Source: Pseudaquabacterium inlustre | GTDB taxonomy: Bacteria; Pseudomonadota; Gammaproteobacteria; Burkholderiales; Burkholderiaceae_C | Assembly: GCF_038066595.1 (NCBI RefSeq) | Contig: NZ_JBBUTH010000003.1 | Span: 248,001-312,000, forward strand | Length of the DNA: 64,000 nt | Direction of reading: 5' to 3' | Shown here: piece by piece, positions 55,354-63,863 of the stretch | Layout: each line of letters starts with the position of its first letter | How positions within the stretch are numbered: the stretch's first letter is position 1 | The notes under the pieces: generated by a model | What the model saw: only the letters and a program-made list of their open reading frames with translations | Told to the model about the DNA's origin: nothing | The model's database searches: none | Made by a program: the position numbers and the translations under genes

Positions 55354-55965
55354 ATGAATCCCAACGACGTCGACGGCCCGCTGGTCGAGCGCGCCCGCGT
55401 GGGCGACGTGGCTGCCTTCGAGATGCTGGTGGTCAAGTACCAGCGTCGCATCGAGCGCCTGATCGCCCGCATGGTGCGCGACACCGACCTGGTGCAGGAC
55501 ATCGCGCAGGAAACCTTCATCCGCGCCTACCGCGCGATGCCGCAGTTCCGTGGCGAGAGCGCGTTCTACACCTGGCTTTACCGCATCGCGGTCAACACGG
55601 CCAAGAAGGCGCTGGTCGAGCTGCGGCGTGATCCCGTGCTCACCGAATCGGCCTTGGCCGGGGTGAATGACGACGAGGATGAAACTTCCCGCGGCGCACC
55701 CGAACTAACCAACGGCGAGACCCCCGAGGCCATGCTGGCCAGCAAGGAGATCGCCGAGACCGTCAACGCGGCGATCGAGGCCCTGTCGGAAGACCTCCGG
55801 CAGGCCATCACGCTGCGCGAGATCGAAGGATTGAGCTACGAGGAAATCTCGGCGCTGATGAACTGCCCGATCGGCACGGTGCGCTCGCGCATCTTCCGGG
55901 CGCGCGAGGCCATTGCGCAGCGGCTGCGGCCGCTGCTGGGCACACGCGAGGGTGAGCGGTGGTGA
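55354..55965 (+). CDS. rpoE: RNA polymerase sigma-E factor (ECF, RpoE/AlgU)
   Basis: 203-aa group IV sigma factor for envelope stress. Region 2 spans residues 25-93 with DIAQETFIRAYRAMPQFRGE and FYTWLYRIAVNTAKK; region 4 lies near 140-190 with LREIEGLSYEEISALMNCPI and GTVRSRIFRAREAI. ATG 55354 is the canonical start; the open frame begins earlier inside the preceding gene. It heads the rpoE-rseA-rseB-mucD operon. No sigma-E consensus promoter (GAACTT/TCTGA) was found upstream. Confidence 0.96.
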   Translation: MNPNDVDGPLVERARVGDVAAFEMLVVKYQRRIERLIARMVRDTDLVQDIAQETFIRAYRAMPQFRGESAFYTWLYRIAVNTAKKALVELRRDPVLTESALAGVNDDEDETSRGAPELTNGETPEAMLASKEIAETVNAAIEALSEDLRQAITLREIEGLSYEEISALMNCPIGTVRSRIFRAREAIAQRLRPLLGTREGERW

Positions 55966-56023
55966 GCATGTCGTGCGGCGGCCGGTGGATGCCGTGGCCG
56001 CGAACTTGAATCGAACGAGGATC

Positions 56024-56677
56024 ATGGTGAGCAAGTCGGAGTCGTCGAACGAGCTGCGCGAAACCCTGTCGTCGCTGATGGATGGTGAATTGCCGGGCGA
56101 GGGCGCACGCGCGTCGTGCAGCCGCTGGCGTGTGGATGCCGAGGCACGCGATGCCTGGCACACCTACCAACTGATCGGTGACGTGCTGCGGTCCGACGAC
56201 CTGGCCAGCACGCCGGTGCGTGACGAGGCCTTCCTGCAGCGCCTGCGCGGCCGCCTGGCGCAGGAGCCGGTGCCCATGGCGCCGCTGCCCGCGGCGGCAC
56301 GCGCTGCCGTGGCGCCGGCGGCCGCCGTGGCGCCGGTGGCGGCCCTGGTGGGCGCAGCGCCGGTGGGCCAGCGGCGCCTGTCGCGGCGGCTGGCGCCGAT
56401 GGCTGTAGCGGCCGGCATCGTGGTCGTGGCCGGTGTGGTGGGGGTGATGCGGGCGGCCGGTCCCGGCAGCGCCGAGCAACCGCTGATGGCCTCGGGCTTC
56501 AATGCCGGCCTGGGTGGTGAGTCATCGGCGTCGATGCCTGCCGGCGCCGTGCCGGTGACGATGGTGCGCGACGCGCGCCTGGACCGCTACATCGCAGCCC
56601 ACCGCAAACTGGCCAACGGCATCGCGGTGCCCGACCGCGCCGGTGCGCCGGTGGCCGTGGTCTACGAGTCCCGGTGA
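56024..56677 (+). CDS. rseA: Anti-sigma-E factor RseA (MucA)
   Basis: 217-aa single-pass inner-membrane protein that holds RpoE. The N-terminal RseA domain covers residues 8-75 (LRETLSSLMDGELPGEG, WHTYQLIGDVLRSDDL). A long Ala/Pro-rich linker leads to a TM helix near 124-143 (APMAVAAGIVVVAGVVGVMR) and a periplasmic tail. Stress-triggered proteolysis in the tail is expected to free RpoE. ATG 56024 follows a GAGG site; GTG 56027 is one codon in. The gene overlaps rseB by GTGA. Confidence 0.9.
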   Translation: MVSKSESSNELRETLSSLMDGELPGEGARASCSRWRVDAEARDAWHTYQLIGDVLRSDDLASTPVRDEAFLQRLRGRLAQEPVPMAPLPAAARAAVAPAAAVAPVAALVGAAPVGQRRLSRRLAPMAVAAGIVVVAGVVGVMRAAGPGSAEQPLMASGFNAGLGGESSASMPAGAVPVTMVRDARLDRYIAAHRKLANGIAVPDRAGAPVAVVYESR

Positions 56678-57738
56678 GCCGGGTGATCCGTCAGGTGGGT
56701 GGCGCCGTGTGCCGCGCCGGGCGCATGCGCCGGCTGGCCCTGCTGCTGCTGTGCGTGCCGTGGCTGCCGCTGGCGCAGGCCCAGGTGCAGACGCAGCCCG
56801 CGCGCAGTTCGGCACCAGCCGCCGGTGACGAGGCGCTGCAGTGGCTGCAGCGCGCCCAGCAGGCCGTGGGGCAGCGCAGCTACCAGGGCACGCTGACCTT
56901 CAGTGCCGGCGGCGTGGTGTCCAGCTCGCGTGTGCTGCATGTCTGCGAGGGCCGCCAGCGCGTCGAGCGCATCGAGGTGCTGGATGGCAAGCCGCGCCTG
57001 CAGTACCGCCACAACGAACAGACGCTCACCGTGTGGCCGGGCAGCAAGCTGGCCGTGGCCGAACAGGACGATCCGGTCAGCGAATTCCCGGCACTGCCGC
57101 GCGGCGGCGGCCAGCGCGTGCTCGAGCAGTACGAACTGCGCGCGCTGGGCGAAGAGCGCGTGGCGGGCCACGATGCGCAGGTGTTGCTGCTCAAGCCGCG
57201 CGACGAACTGCGCTTCGCGCAGCGCCTGTGGGCCGAGCGCGAGACCGGCCTGCTGCTGCGGGCCGACCTGATGGGGCGCAACGGCGAGGTGCTGGAGTCC
57301 ACCGCCTTCACCGACCTGCGCATCGGCGGCCGCCTTGCCGCCACGGCCGACAGCATCCTGGCGGCGATGCGCAAGCTCGAGGGCTACCGCGTGGTCAACG
57401 CGAGCGCCGTGCGCACCGAGCCCGAGGCCGAGGGCTGGCGCCTGGGCCGGCAGATTCCCGGCTTCCAGCTGGTGGCCTGCACGCGCCGCCCGCTCGATGC
57501 GGCCGACCGCGAGAGCAAGGCGCCGGTGCTGCAGGCCGTGTTCTCCGATGGGCTGGCCCAGGTGTCGGTGTTCATCGAAGCCTACGATGCGCAGCGCCAC
57601 AAGCAGGCCATGCGCACCCAGCTGGGCGCCACGCAGACGCTGACCAGCCGCCGCGGCGACTGGTGGGTGACGGTGGTCGGCGAGGTGCCGCTGGCCACCG
57701 CGCAACAGTTTGAAACCCTGTTCGAGCGCCGGCGTTGA
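56674..57738 (+). CDS. rseB: Periplasmic regulator RseB (MucB)
   Basis: 354-aa exported protein that binds the RseA tail and protects it from cleavage. A signal peptide ends near residue 36 (RRLALLLLCVPWLPLAQAQ). The MucB/RseB N-domain follows (QRSYQGTLTFSAGGVVSSSR, VERIEVLDGKPRLQYRHNEQ), then the C-terminal domain (QIPGFQLVACTRRP). GTG 56674 overlaps the rseA stop by GTGA; ATG 56725 would give a shorter n-region and is a real alternative. MucD starts 32 bp downstream. Confidence 0.92.
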   Translation: MSRVIRQVGGAVCRAGRMRRLALLLLCVPWLPLAQAQVQTQPARSSAPAAGDEALQWLQRAQQAVGQRSYQGTLTFSAGGVVSSSRVLHVCEGRQRVERIEVLDGKPRLQYRHNEQTLTVWPGSKLAVAEQDDPVSEFPALPRGGGQRVLEQYELRALGEERVAGHDAQVLLLKPRDELRFAQRLWAERETGLLLRADLMGRNGEVLESTAFTDLRIGGRLAATADSILAAMRKLEGYRVVNASAVRTEPEAEGWRLGRQIPGFQLVACTRRPLDAADRESKAPVLQAVFSDGLAQVSVFIEAYDAQRHKQAMRTQLGATQTLTSRRGDWWVTVVGEVPLATAQQFETLFERRR

Positions 57739-57770
57739 AGCCGGTGCCTTGTGTTGTTCGAGGTGAATCG

Positions 57771-59255
57771 ATGCCGATGAAGACGACTTCCCGGGCCCTT
57801 GCCGGCCGTGCCGTGCTGGCGCTGGCCGCCTCGCTGGCGCTCAGCCTGCCGCTGACCGCACCGGTGCAGGCCGCGCCTGCGGCCGCTGCCGCCGCGCTGC
57901 CCGATTTCACCGAGCTGGTCGAGAAGGTCGGCCCGTCGGTGGTGGGCATCCGCACGCTGGAGCGCGCCAACGGCCGCAGCGGTGGCAGCGGCATGGACCC
58001 GAGCATGGAGGAGTTCTTCCGCCGCTTCGGCATCCCGATGCCCGGCAACCCCAACACGCCGGGGCCGCGCAACAACACCCCGCGTGGCGGCAACAACAAT
58101 GCCGACGAGGAGCCGCAGCAGCGCGGCGTGGGCTCTGGCTTCATCCTCAGCGCCGACGGCTTCATCATGACCAATGCGCATGTGGTCGATGGTGCCGACG
58201 AACTGATCGTCACGCTTACCGACAAGCGCGAGTTCAAGGCCAAGGTGATCGGCCTGGACAAGCGCACCGACGTGGCGGTGGTGAAGATCGAGGCCACCGG
58301 CCTGCCGGCCGTGAAGCTGGGCGACGTGGGCAAACTCAAGGTGGGCGAGTGGGTGCTGGCCATCGGCTCGCCCTTCGGCCTGGAGAACACGGTCACCGCC
58401 GGCATCGTCAGCGCCAAGCAGCGCGACACCGGTGACTACCTGCCCTTCATCCAGACCGATGTGGCCATCAACCCTGGCAACTCGGGTGGCCCGCTGATCA
58501 ACATGCGCGGCGAGGTGGTGGGCATCAACAGCCAGATCTACAGCCGCTCGGGCGGCTTCATGGGCATCTCGTTCGCCATCCCCATCGACGAGGCCGGCCG
58601 CGTGGCCGACCAGCTGCGCGCCCATGGCCGGGTGATCCGCGGCCGCATCGGCGTCAGCATCACCGCCGTCACCAAGGACGTGGCCGAGTCGATCGGCCTG
58701 GGCAAGCCGGTGGGCGCGCTGGTGCGTGCGGTCGAGGCGGGCGGTCCGGCCGACAAGGCGGGTCTGGAGGCGGGCGACATCATCACCAAGGTCGACGGCA
58801 AGCCGGTCGAGAAGTCGGGCGACCTGCCGCGCATCGTCGGTGCCACCAAGCCGGGCAGCAAGGCCGTGCTGCAGGTGTTCCGCCGTGGCGCCTACCGCGA
58901 CATCAGCGTGGCGGTGGCCGAGTTCGAGCCGGATGCGCCGACCCGCGTGGCGTCGAGTGAGGGCGCCGCGGCGCCGGGCAAGTCGGCCCTGGGCCTGACG
59001 GTCAGCGAACTCGGCGACGCGCAGCGCCGTGAGCTCAAGCTCAAGCATGGCGTGCGCGTCGACGCCGTGGACGGGGCGGCCGCCCGCGCCGGGCTGCGCG
59101 AGGGCGATGTGATCCTGGCACTCGACAACGTGGAAATCGCCGACGTCAAGCAGTTCATGGCGGTGGCCGGCAAGGCCGAGAAGGCCCGCGCGGTCAGCGT
59201 GATGGTGCGCCGCGGCGAGTGGGTGAACTACCTGGTCATCCGCCCCGGACGCTGA
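57771..59255 (+). CDS. mucD: Periplasmic serine protease DegP/HtrA-type (MucD)
   Basis: 494-aa HtrA protease for misfolded envelope proteins. A signal peptide ends near residue 35 (APVQAAP). Triad residues are His137 (TNAHVVDGAD), Asp167 (KRTDVAVVK) and Ser238 (NPGNSGGPL). The Gly/Asn/Pro-rich segment at 66-118 is the long LA loop. Two PDZ domains follow. ATG 57771 has GAGG upstream; the in-frame TTG at 57735 is not needed. It ends the sigma-E operon; a hairpin (59400-59421) lies downstream. Confidence 0.95.
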   Translation: MPMKTTSRALAGRAVLALAASLALSLPLTAPVQAAPAAAAAALPDFTELVEKVGPSVVGIRTLERANGRSGGSGMDPSMEEFFRRFGIPMPGNPNTPGPRNNTPRGGNNNADEEPQQRGVGSGFILSADGFIMTNAHVVDGADELIVTLTDKREFKAKVIGLDKRTDVAVVKIEATGLPAVKLGDVGKLKVGEWVLAIGSPFGLENTVTAGIVSAKQRDTGDYLPFIQTDVAINPGNSGGPLINMRGEVVGINSQIYSRSGGFMGISFAIPIDEAGRVADQLRAHGRVIRGRIGVSITAVTKDVAESIGLGKPVGALVRAVEAGGPADKAGLEAGDIITKVDGKPVEKSGDLPRIVGATKPGSKAVLQVFRRGAYRDISVAVAEFEPDAPTRVASSEGAAAPGKSALGLTVSELGDAQRRELKLKHGVRVDAVDGAAARAGLREGDVILALDNVEIADVKQFMAVAGKAEKARAVSVMVRRGEWVNYLVIRPGR

Positions 59256-59399
59256 TCGGCCTCTGCGGCGGAGGGGCCGAATGTCCGGCTCATCCGACTG
59301 CCGGGCCGGGTCTTTTCGCATCACGGCAGGCAGGCTGGATGAACCCCCAGTCTGCCTCGCCAGCCAGACCGGAACGATTCTGCCGGTCTTGCCGGATCG
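59256..59399 (+). other. Non-coding stretch after mucD, nothing recognised
   Basis: First part of the 558-bp mucD-lepA gap. No credible ORF with a ribosome site, and no promoter or terminator, was found in these 144 bases. The rest of the gap holds hairpins, DnaA-box-like words and a candidate small RNA, listed separately. Confidence 0.5.
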
Positions 59400-59421
59400 A
59401 AAGTTGGTGAACGCCAACTTT
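59400..59421 (+). repeat. Perfect 8-bp inverted repeat downstream of mucD
   Basis: AAAGTTGG (59400-59407) and CCAACTTT (59414-59421) flank a 6-nt loop. It lies 145 bp past the mucD stop. The 3' arm ends in TTT but no longer U-run follows, so termination would be weak; a protein-binding palindrome is the alternative. Confidence 0.38.
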
Positions 59422-59545
59422 GTGGCCAGACCCTTCGGGATTGAATCACCGGGAGGCTAGAATCGGGCCATCCCGGCCTGCTTTAGCTGCGTTGCGCGCG
59501 CGCAGTGGGCGCTGGCCCGAGGCTCGGACGACTGTCGTCCGTGCT

Positions 59546-59565
59546 TGTGGATAAACTGTGGATGG
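59546..59565 (+). promoter_or_regulatory. Pair of DnaA-box-like 9-mers
   Basis: TGTGGATAA (59546-59554) is the exact reverse complement of the consensus DnaA box TTATCCACA. A second copy, TGTGGATGG (59557-59565), differs at the last two positions. They are in direct orientation, 11 bp start to start, one helical turn. They lie about 50 bp upstream of the candidate sRNA promoter. No AT-rich unwinding region or replication gene is near, so an origin is unlikely; DnaA-linked transcription control is possible. Confidence 0.45.
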
Positions 59566-59615
59566 ATTTTTCCTGTTGGCCACCCGCAACGGCCGGAAAT
59601 CGAGCATTGGCGCGG

Positions 59616-59643
59616 TTTCCAGCGCGGTCGATTTGGCTACAAT
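59616..59643 (+). promoter_or_regulatory. Candidate sigma-70 promoter for the mucD-lepA intergenic RNA
   Basis: TTTCCA (59616-59621, four of six -35 matches) and TACAAT (59638-59643, five of six -10 matches) are separated by 16 bp. Predicted transcription start is near 59650, the first base of a stem-loop that leads into a strong terminator. Confidence 0.45.
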
Positions 59644-59649
59644 GAAAGC

Positions 59650-59712
59650 CCAACAAGCAGTTGCCAAACATTTGTTGGAAGGCGCGTCTCCTCTTGGACG
59701 TGCCTTTTTTTT
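59650..59712 (+). ncRNA. Candidate ~63-nt small RNA (or lepA attenuator leader)
   Basis: Downstream of the promoter-like pair, CCAACAA (59650-59656) pairs perfectly with TTGTTGG (59672-59678) around a 15-nt loop. Two bases later the terminator stem begins, ending in eight U residues at 59712. A tight promoter, two consecutive hairpins and a U-tail is the architecture of a short trans-acting sRNA. Because no promoter is evident between 59713 and lepA, it could instead be a leader whose termination controls lepA. It matches no RNA family recognised here. Confidence 0.5.
59681..59712 (+). terminator. Rho-independent terminator between mucD and lepA
   Basis: Stem GGCGCGTC (59681-59688) pairs with GACGTGCC (59697-59704), seven Watson-Crick pairs and one G-U, with an 8-nt loop and then eight T residues (59705-59712). 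It is the best intrinsic terminator in the window. It could end the candidate small RNA, the sigma-E operon, or both. Confidence 0.75.
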
Positions 59713-59813
59713 ATGTCCCGCCGGGCGTGCCTGATGCCCTGCCCACACCCCATCCGGATGCCGCGCCGCGCGGCCCCTGCTGAGCATCCGGCCAGAGGGC
59801 GCTGAACGTTCCC

Positions 59814-61622
59814 ATGGACCACATCCGAAACTTCTCCATCATTGCCCACATCGACCACGGCAAGTCGACGCTGGCCGATCGCCTGATCCACCGCTGCGGC
59901 GGCCTGTCCGATCGCGAGATGGAGGCCCAGGTGCTCGACTCGATGGACATCGAGCGCGAGCGCGGCATCACCATCAAGGCCCAGACCGCCGCGCTGCAGT
60001 ACACCGCGCGCGACGGCAAGGTCTACAACCTCAACCTGATCGACACGCCCGGGCACGTCGACTTCTCGTACGAGGTGAGCCGCAGCTTGAGCGCCTGCGA
60101 GGGCGCGCTGCTGGTGGTGGATGCCAGCCAGGGCGTGGAAGCCCAGACGGTGGCCAACTGCTACACCGCCCTCGATCTGGGCGTGGAAGTGGTGCCGGTG
60201 CTCAACAAGATGGACCTGCCGTCGGCCGACCCCGACAACGCCAAGGCCGAGATCGAGGACGTCATCGGCATCGATGCGAGCGATGCGATCCCCTGCTCGG
60301 CCAAGACCGGCATGGGCATCGACGAGATCCTCGAGGCGGTGATCGCCAAGATGCCGCCGCCCAAGGGCAACCCCGAGGGTCCGCCGCGCGCGATGATCAT
60401 CGACGCCTGGTTCGACAACTACGTGGGCGTGGTGATGCTGGTGCGCGTGGTCGACGGCCAGATCGGCAAGGGCGAGCGCATCCGCCTGATGGCCACCAAC
60501 GCCATCTATGGCATCGAGCACCTGGGCGTGTTCACGCCCAAGAGCGAGAACCGCGACAGCCTGAAGGCCGGCGAGGTGGGCTTCGTGATCTGCGGCATCA
60601 AGGAACTGGCCGCCGCCAAGGTGGGCGACACCATCACGCTCGAGAAGAAGCTGCCGAACAACGCCGGTCCCGCCAGCGAACCGCTGCCCGGCTTCAAGGA
60701 GATCCAGCCGCAGGTGTTCGCGGGCCTGTATCCCACCGAGGCCAGCGAATACGAGTCGCTGCGCGACGCGCTGGAAAAGCTCAAGCTCAACGACAGCAGC
60801 CTGCGCTACGAGCCCGAGGTGAGCCAGGCGCTGGGCTTCGGCTTCCGCGTCGGCTTCCTGGGCCTGCTGCACATGGAGATCGTGCAGGAGCGCCTGGAGC
60901 GCGAGTTCGACCAGGACCTGGTGACCACCGCCCCGAGCGTGGTCTACGAGGTGGAGCTGAACGACGGCGAGGTGCTGGAGGTCGAGAACCCCAGCAAGAT
61001 GCCGGATCTGGGCCGCATCCGCGAGATCCGCGAGCCCATCGTCACGGTGCATCTGTACATGCCGCAGGACTGCGTGGGCCCGGTGATGACGCTGGCCAAC
61101 CAGAAGCGCGGCGTGCAGCTGAACATGGCCTACCACGGCAAGCAGGTCATGCTGACCTATGAGCTGCCGCTGGCCGAGATCGTGCTGGACTTCTTCGACA
61201 AGCTGAAGAGCGTGAGCCGCGGCTACGCCAGCATGGACTACGAGTTCAAGGAGTACCGCGCCGCCGATGTGGTGAAGGTCGACATCCTGATCAACGGCGA
61301 CCGCGTCGACCCGCTGGCGATGATCGTGCACCGCGCGCAAAGCCAGTACCGCGGCCGCGCCGTGGCGGCCAAGATGCGCGAGCAGATCCCGCGCCAGATG
61401 TACGACGTGGCCATCCAGGCCGCCATCGGCGCCAACATCATCGCGCGCGAGAACATCAAGGCCCTGCGCAAGAACGTGCTGGCAAAATGCTACGGTGGCG
61501 ACATCACCCGCAAGCGCAAGCTGCTCGAGAAGCAGAAGGCGGGCAAGAAGCGCATGAAGCAGATCGGCACGGTGGAGGTCCCGCAGGAGGCCTTCCTGGC
61601 CATCCTGCAGGTGGACGACTGA
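59814..61622 (+). CDS. lepA: Elongation factor 4 (LepA GTPase)
   Basis: 602-aa ribosome-associated GTPase. The G domain has AHIDHGKSTL at 11-20 (P-loop), ERGITIKAQ, DTPGHVDFSYEV and NKMD. EF-G-like domains follow and the LepA-specific C-terminal domain carries GGDITRKRKLLEKQKAGKKR near the end. Length is standard. It lies 101 bp past the terminator, with no promoter recognised in between, and heads lepA-lepB-DUF4845-rnc-era. Confidence 0.97.
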   Translation: MDHIRNFSIIAHIDHGKSTLADRLIHRCGGLSDREMEAQVLDSMDIERERGITIKAQTAALQYTARDGKVYNLNLIDTPGHVDFSYEVSRSLSACEGALLVVDASQGVEAQTVANCYTALDLGVEVVPVLNKMDLPSADPDNAKAEIEDVIGIDASDAIPCSAKTGMGIDEILEAVIAKMPPPKGNPEGPPRAMIIDAWFDNYVGVVMLVRVVDGQIGKGERIRLMATNAIYGIEHLGVFTPKSENRDSLKAGEVGFVICGIKELAAAKVGDTITLEKKLPNNAGPASEPLPGFKEIQPQVFAGLYPTEASEYESLRDALEKLKLNDSSLRYEPEVSQALGFGFRVGFLGLLHMEIVQERLEREFDQDLVTTAPSVVYEVELNDGEVLEVENPSKMPDLGRIREIREPIVTVHLYMPQDCVGPVMTLANQKRGVQLNMAYHGKQVMLTYELPLAEIVLDFFDKLKSVSRGYASMDYEFKEYRAADVVKVDILINGDRVDPLAMIVHRAQSQYRGRAVAAKMREQIPRQMYDVAIQAAIGANIIARENIKALRKNVLAKCYGGDITRKRKLLEKQKAGKKRMKQIGTVEVPQEAFLAILQVDD

Positions 61623-61653
61623 CCCCGGGGCACAGCCTGCCTCCCTTGCATCC

Positions 61654-62625
61654 ATGATGAGCACCCTCACTGCCGTGTTGTACGGCGCCCTGGCCGTCTA
61701 CCTCGGTGGTTGGTTCCTCGGACACTGGATCGGCAACTTCTCGCTGCTGCTGTTCGTGCTGACCGTGGTCACGCTGGGCTACTGGCTGGCCGAGCGGTTC
61801 CGCTTCGCGCCGGCCCGCCAGACCGCAGCCGACACGCTGGCCGCCAGCGATGCGCAGCGCCGCGCCGAACTGCAGAAGATGGGCATCGCGCAGGTCGATG
61901 GCGACGTCAGCGTCGCGCGCGAGAAGCTGCTGATGCAGCCCTGGTGGATCGACTGGACGGCCGGCCTGTTCCCGGTGATCCTGGTGGTCTTCGTGCTGCG
62001 CTCGTTCCTGTTCGAGCCGTTCAAGATCCCGTCGGGTTCGATGATCCCCACGTTGCTGGTGGGCGACCTGATCCTGGTGAACAAGTTTCACTACGGCGTG
62101 CGCCTGCCGGTGATCAACAAGAAGATCATCGCCAACAACGACCCGCAGCGCGGCGACGTGGTGGTGTTCCGCTACCCGGTCGACACGCGCATCGACTACA
62201 TCAAGCGCGTGGTCGGCGTGCCCGGCGACGAGGTGGTCTACAGCGGCCAGAAGCTCACCATCAACGGCCAGCCCGTGCCGCTGACACCGCTGGGCGACTT
62301 CTACGACGAGGACAGCATGCGCTACGCGCCCAAGTTCTCCGAGAAGCTGGGCGCGGTCAACCACAACATCCTGGTCGACCCCAAGCGCACCTCGATCTAC
62401 CAGCCGATGGAAGCCTTCGAGAAGTTCCGTGACAACTGTCGCTACACGGCCGAGGGTGTCACGTGCAAGGTGCCGGCCGGCCACTATTTCATGATGGGCG
62501 ACAACCGCGACAATTCGCAGGATTCGCGCTACTGGGGCTTCGTGCCCGACGAGAACATCGTCGGCCGGGCCTTCGTGGTGTGGATGAACTTCGGCAACCT
62601 GCGCCGCATCGGCAGCTTCAACTGA
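61654..62625 (+). CDS. lepB: Signal peptidase I
   Basis: 323-aa inner-membrane protease that removes Sec and Tat signal peptides. Two N-terminal helices (residues 5-45 and 103-118) precede the catalytic domain with Ser129 in KIPSGSMIPTLL and Lys184 in IDYIKRVVGVPGDE. The GHYFMMGDNRDNSQDSRYWG box is complete. Two adjacent ATG codons begin the frame; 61654 is listed. It follows lepA by 31 bp as in other Proteobacteria. Confidence 0.96.
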   Translation: MMSTLTAVLYGALAVYLGGWFLGHWIGNFSLLLFVLTVVTLGYWLAERFRFAPARQTAADTLAASDAQRRAELQKMGIAQVDGDVSVAREKLLMQPWWIDWTAGLFPVILVVFVLRSFLFEPFKIPSGSMIPTLLVGDLILVNKFHYGVRLPVINKKIIANNDPQRGDVVVFRYPVDTRIDYIKRVVGVPGDEVVYSGQKLTINGQPVPLTPLGDFYDEDSMRYAPKFSEKLGAVNHNILVDPKRTSIYQPMEAFEKFRDNCRYTAEGVTCKVPAGHYFMMGDNRDNSQDSRYWGFVPDENIVGRAFVVWMNFGNLRRIGSFN

Positions 62626-62665
62626 CCGCATCCGGCGCCCACCGACACACTGCTGGTCCGGCTCC

Positions 62666-63034
62666 ATGATGCATCGCGCTCGCACCCTCCGCCCCTCACG
62701 CGGCCTCACGCTGATCGGCCTGCTCAGCTGGGCCATCGTGGTGGGCTTCGTCGGCTACGTGCTGGTGCATGTGGTGCCCACGGTGACCGAGTTCTTCGCC
62801 ATCCAGCGCGCGGTCGACCGCGTGGCCGCCGAGCCGGCGCCCACGGTGCCCGGCCTGCGCGCGGCCTTCGACAAGCAGAAGGGCATCGACCAGACCATCA
62901 CCTCGCTGTCGGGCAGCGACCTGGACATCACCAAGCAGAACGACAAGGTGGTGATCAGCTTCGCCTACGAGAAAGAGGTCGAGCTGGTGGGTCCGGTCTA
63001 CCTGCTGATCAAGTACCGCGGCCAGTCGAAGTGA
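62666..63034 (+). CDS. DUF4845 small membrane protein
   Basis: 122-aa protein with one N-terminal TM helix (residues 15-36, TLIGLLSWAIVVGFVGYVLV) preceded by a basic, pilin-like RGLTLIGLL stretch, and a short extracytoplasmic domain (DLDITKQNDKVVISFAYEKE). DUF4845 proteins sit between lepB and rnc in many Beta- and Gammaproteobacteria; function is unknown. The call rests on position and this pattern. A structured 128-bp gap follows before rnc. Confidence 0.85.
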   Translation: MMHRARTLRPSRGLTLIGLLSWAIVVGFVGYVLVHVVPTVTEFFAIQRAVDRVAAEPAPTVPGLRAAFDKQKGIDQTITSLSGSDLDITKQNDKVVISFAYEKEVELVGPVYLLIKYRGQSK

Positions 63035-63035
63035 G

Positions 63036-63140
63036 GCCGCGCGCCGCCGGGCGCGGCTGAACCCATCACCCTGGCGGGGCCGGCCGTGCATGGCCCCGCA
63101 CACCGAACGCCGACTGCGGCCGCGCATCGCCAGCGCGGCC
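63036..63140 (+). promoter_or_regulatory. Three GC-rich hairpins in the rnc leader
   Basis: In the 128-bp DUF4845-rnc gap: GCCGCGC/GCGCGGC (63036-63057, 8-nt loop), GCGGGGCC/GGCCCCGC (63074-63099, 10-nt loop) and GGCCGCGC/GCGCGGCC (63118-63140, 7-nt loop), all perfect. The 5' arms of the first and third are the same 8-mer, so they can swap partners. E. coli RNase III cuts its own leader; these stems are individually shorter than a usual RNase III substrate, so autoregulation is only a suggestion. Confidence 0.45.
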
Positions 63141-63162
63141 CGGGCCTGCTACCCTTTCCGCC

Positions 63163-63863
63163 ATGGAATCCCGTCTCGACACGCTGCAGTCCCGCCTGGG
63201 CCATCGCTTTGCCGATGCCCGGTTGCTGTCGCGCGCGCTCACCCACCGCAGCTTCGGCGCCGATCACAACGAGCGGCTCGAGTTCCTGGGCGACGCGGTG
63301 CTCAACCTGGCCGTCTCGACGCTGTTGTACGAGCGCTTCTCGGGCTCCGACGAAGGCGACCTGACCCGTGTACGTGCCCACCTGGTGCGCGAGGAAAGCC
63401 TGCACCGCGTGGCCTTGCAGCTGGGCCTGCCCGAGGTGCTGCGCCTGTCCGAGGGTGAGGCCCGCGGCGGCGGCGCGCAGCGCCCGTCGATCCTGGCCGA
63501 TGCCATGGAGGCGCTGATCGGCGCCACCTACCTCGACGGCGGCTTCGAGCCCGCGCTGGCCCTGGTGCGCCAGCTGTTCGGCGAGCTGATCGCCAGCACC
63601 GAGGCCGAGAGCTGGCGCAAGGACGCCAAGACCGAACTGCAGGAATGGCTGCAGGCGCGCCGCCTGTCGGTGCCCGCCTACCGCATCGTGGCCACGCGCG
63701 GCCAGGCGCATGCGCAGACGTTCCAGGTCGAGTGCGCCGTCGCGGCGCTGGGCCTGGCCGAACCCGGCGAAGGCCGCTCGCGCCGCACGGCCGAGCAGGA
63801 GGCCGCCCGCCGCATGCTGGCCCGGCTGCGCGCCAGCGACGCCCCTGGCGGCCCCTTGAGATC

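Noticed and set aside
53301..55520. A 739-codon minus-strand open frame under acpP-fabF-rpoE
   Set aside because: Same cause: antisense to well-identified fab genes with biased, low-complexity composition.
55966..56027. GAACTT just before rseA as the -35 of a sigma-E promoter
   Set aside because: No TCTGA-like -10 occurs at 16-17 bp; the gene is better explained as part of the rpoE operon.
59546..59565. A replication origin at the DnaA-box pair
   Set aside because: Only two boxes, no AT-rich unwinding element, and no dnaA, dnaN or parAB nearby.
59642..59734. A 30-codon open frame overlapping the candidate small RNA
   Set aside because: Its ATG lies inside the -10 hexamer, so it would not be in the transcript, and there is no ribosome site.
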